Source: an uncultured Saprospiraceae bacterium (GTDB taxonomy: Bacteria; Bacteroidota; Bacteroidia; Chitinophagales; Saprospiraceae). From it: 21,447 nucleotides of DNA. The notes under the pieces were generated by a model. That model ran no database searches. It was not told where the DNA came from and worked only from the letters and a program-made list of their open reading frames with translations. Location of the stretch: positions 1 to 21,447 of the forward strand of contig CALEYL010000039.1 of assembly GCA_937926205.1 (NCBI GenBank), in the 5' to 3' direction. This document shows positions 21,394-21,447 of this stretch, piece by piece. Each line of letters starts with the position of its first letter. The stretch's first letter is position 1. A program made the translations under genes and the position numbers.

Positions 21394-21447
21394 CTACGGT
21401 TTATACACATCTTTATATTGTACTATTATCAAGTTTGATTCTTTTCT

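Noticed and set aside
21079..21447. Template repeat or reverse transcriptase for a diversity-generating retroelement
   Set aside because: I looked for an Asn-codon-rich copy of the variable region and for a reverse-transcriptase frame in the tail and found neither; they would have to lie outside the window.

Overview
The window reads as chromosomal DNA of a Bacteroidota bacterium, most likely from the Saprospiria (Haliscomenobacter/Lewinella-like). The grounds are several matches to the Bacteroidota promoter pattern (TTG about 20 nt before TAnnTTTG), a type IX secretion sorting tail on an exported cytochrome, Bacteroidota-type PdxA, IlvN and SAM-hydrolase sequences, and many palindromic intergenic repeats. 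This placement is inferred from sequence style, not from a search.

Layout. 1-429: the first 143 codons of a leucine-rich-repeat protein, minus strand, cut by the window edge. 751-2193: an AAA+ ATPase with a nuclease-like C-terminus, minus. 2494-4422: an exported five-haem cytochrome, plus, convergent with an MFS transporter-rhodanese fusion (4439-5956, minus). 6131-6277: a 48-residue basic Cys-rich protein that gene callers would easily miss. 6367-8232: a RimK-type ligase and an aspartoacylase-family hydrolase as a two-gene minus operon, divergent from a UMF1-type MFS protein (8353-9687). 9804-10337: a stand-alone acetolactate synthase small subunit. 10331-10580: layered short repeats. 10585-11660: a translationally coupled SAM-hydrolase-family and monooxygenase-like pair, minus. 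11796-13772: pdxA and rsmA, divergent, with overlapping promoters. 13880-14329: a YqeY protein. 14384-14899: a non-coding block bounded by inverted repeats. 15009-16499: a large XRE/IrrE-like regulator predicted to have a leaderless mRNA.

The most interesting part is 16811-21078. Two genes overlap by ATGA: a SIR2-like/TIR-like fusion, then a 972-residue nSTAND ATPase with one membrane segment, a long coiled coil and a C-terminal formylglycine-generating-enzyme (FGE/C-type lectin) fold. This resembles NAD-targeting effector plus STAND sensor conflict systems. The last codons of the FGE domain depart from the family's Asn-rich consensus mainly at the Asn positions, are rich in Tyr and Phe, and are followed by a strong hairpin. 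That is the layout of a diversity-generating-retroelement variable region, although no reverse transcriptase or template repeat is in the window. The ATPase gene also carries two in-frame inserts built from palindromic repeats.

No tRNA, rRNA, CRISPR array or transposase gene was recognised.
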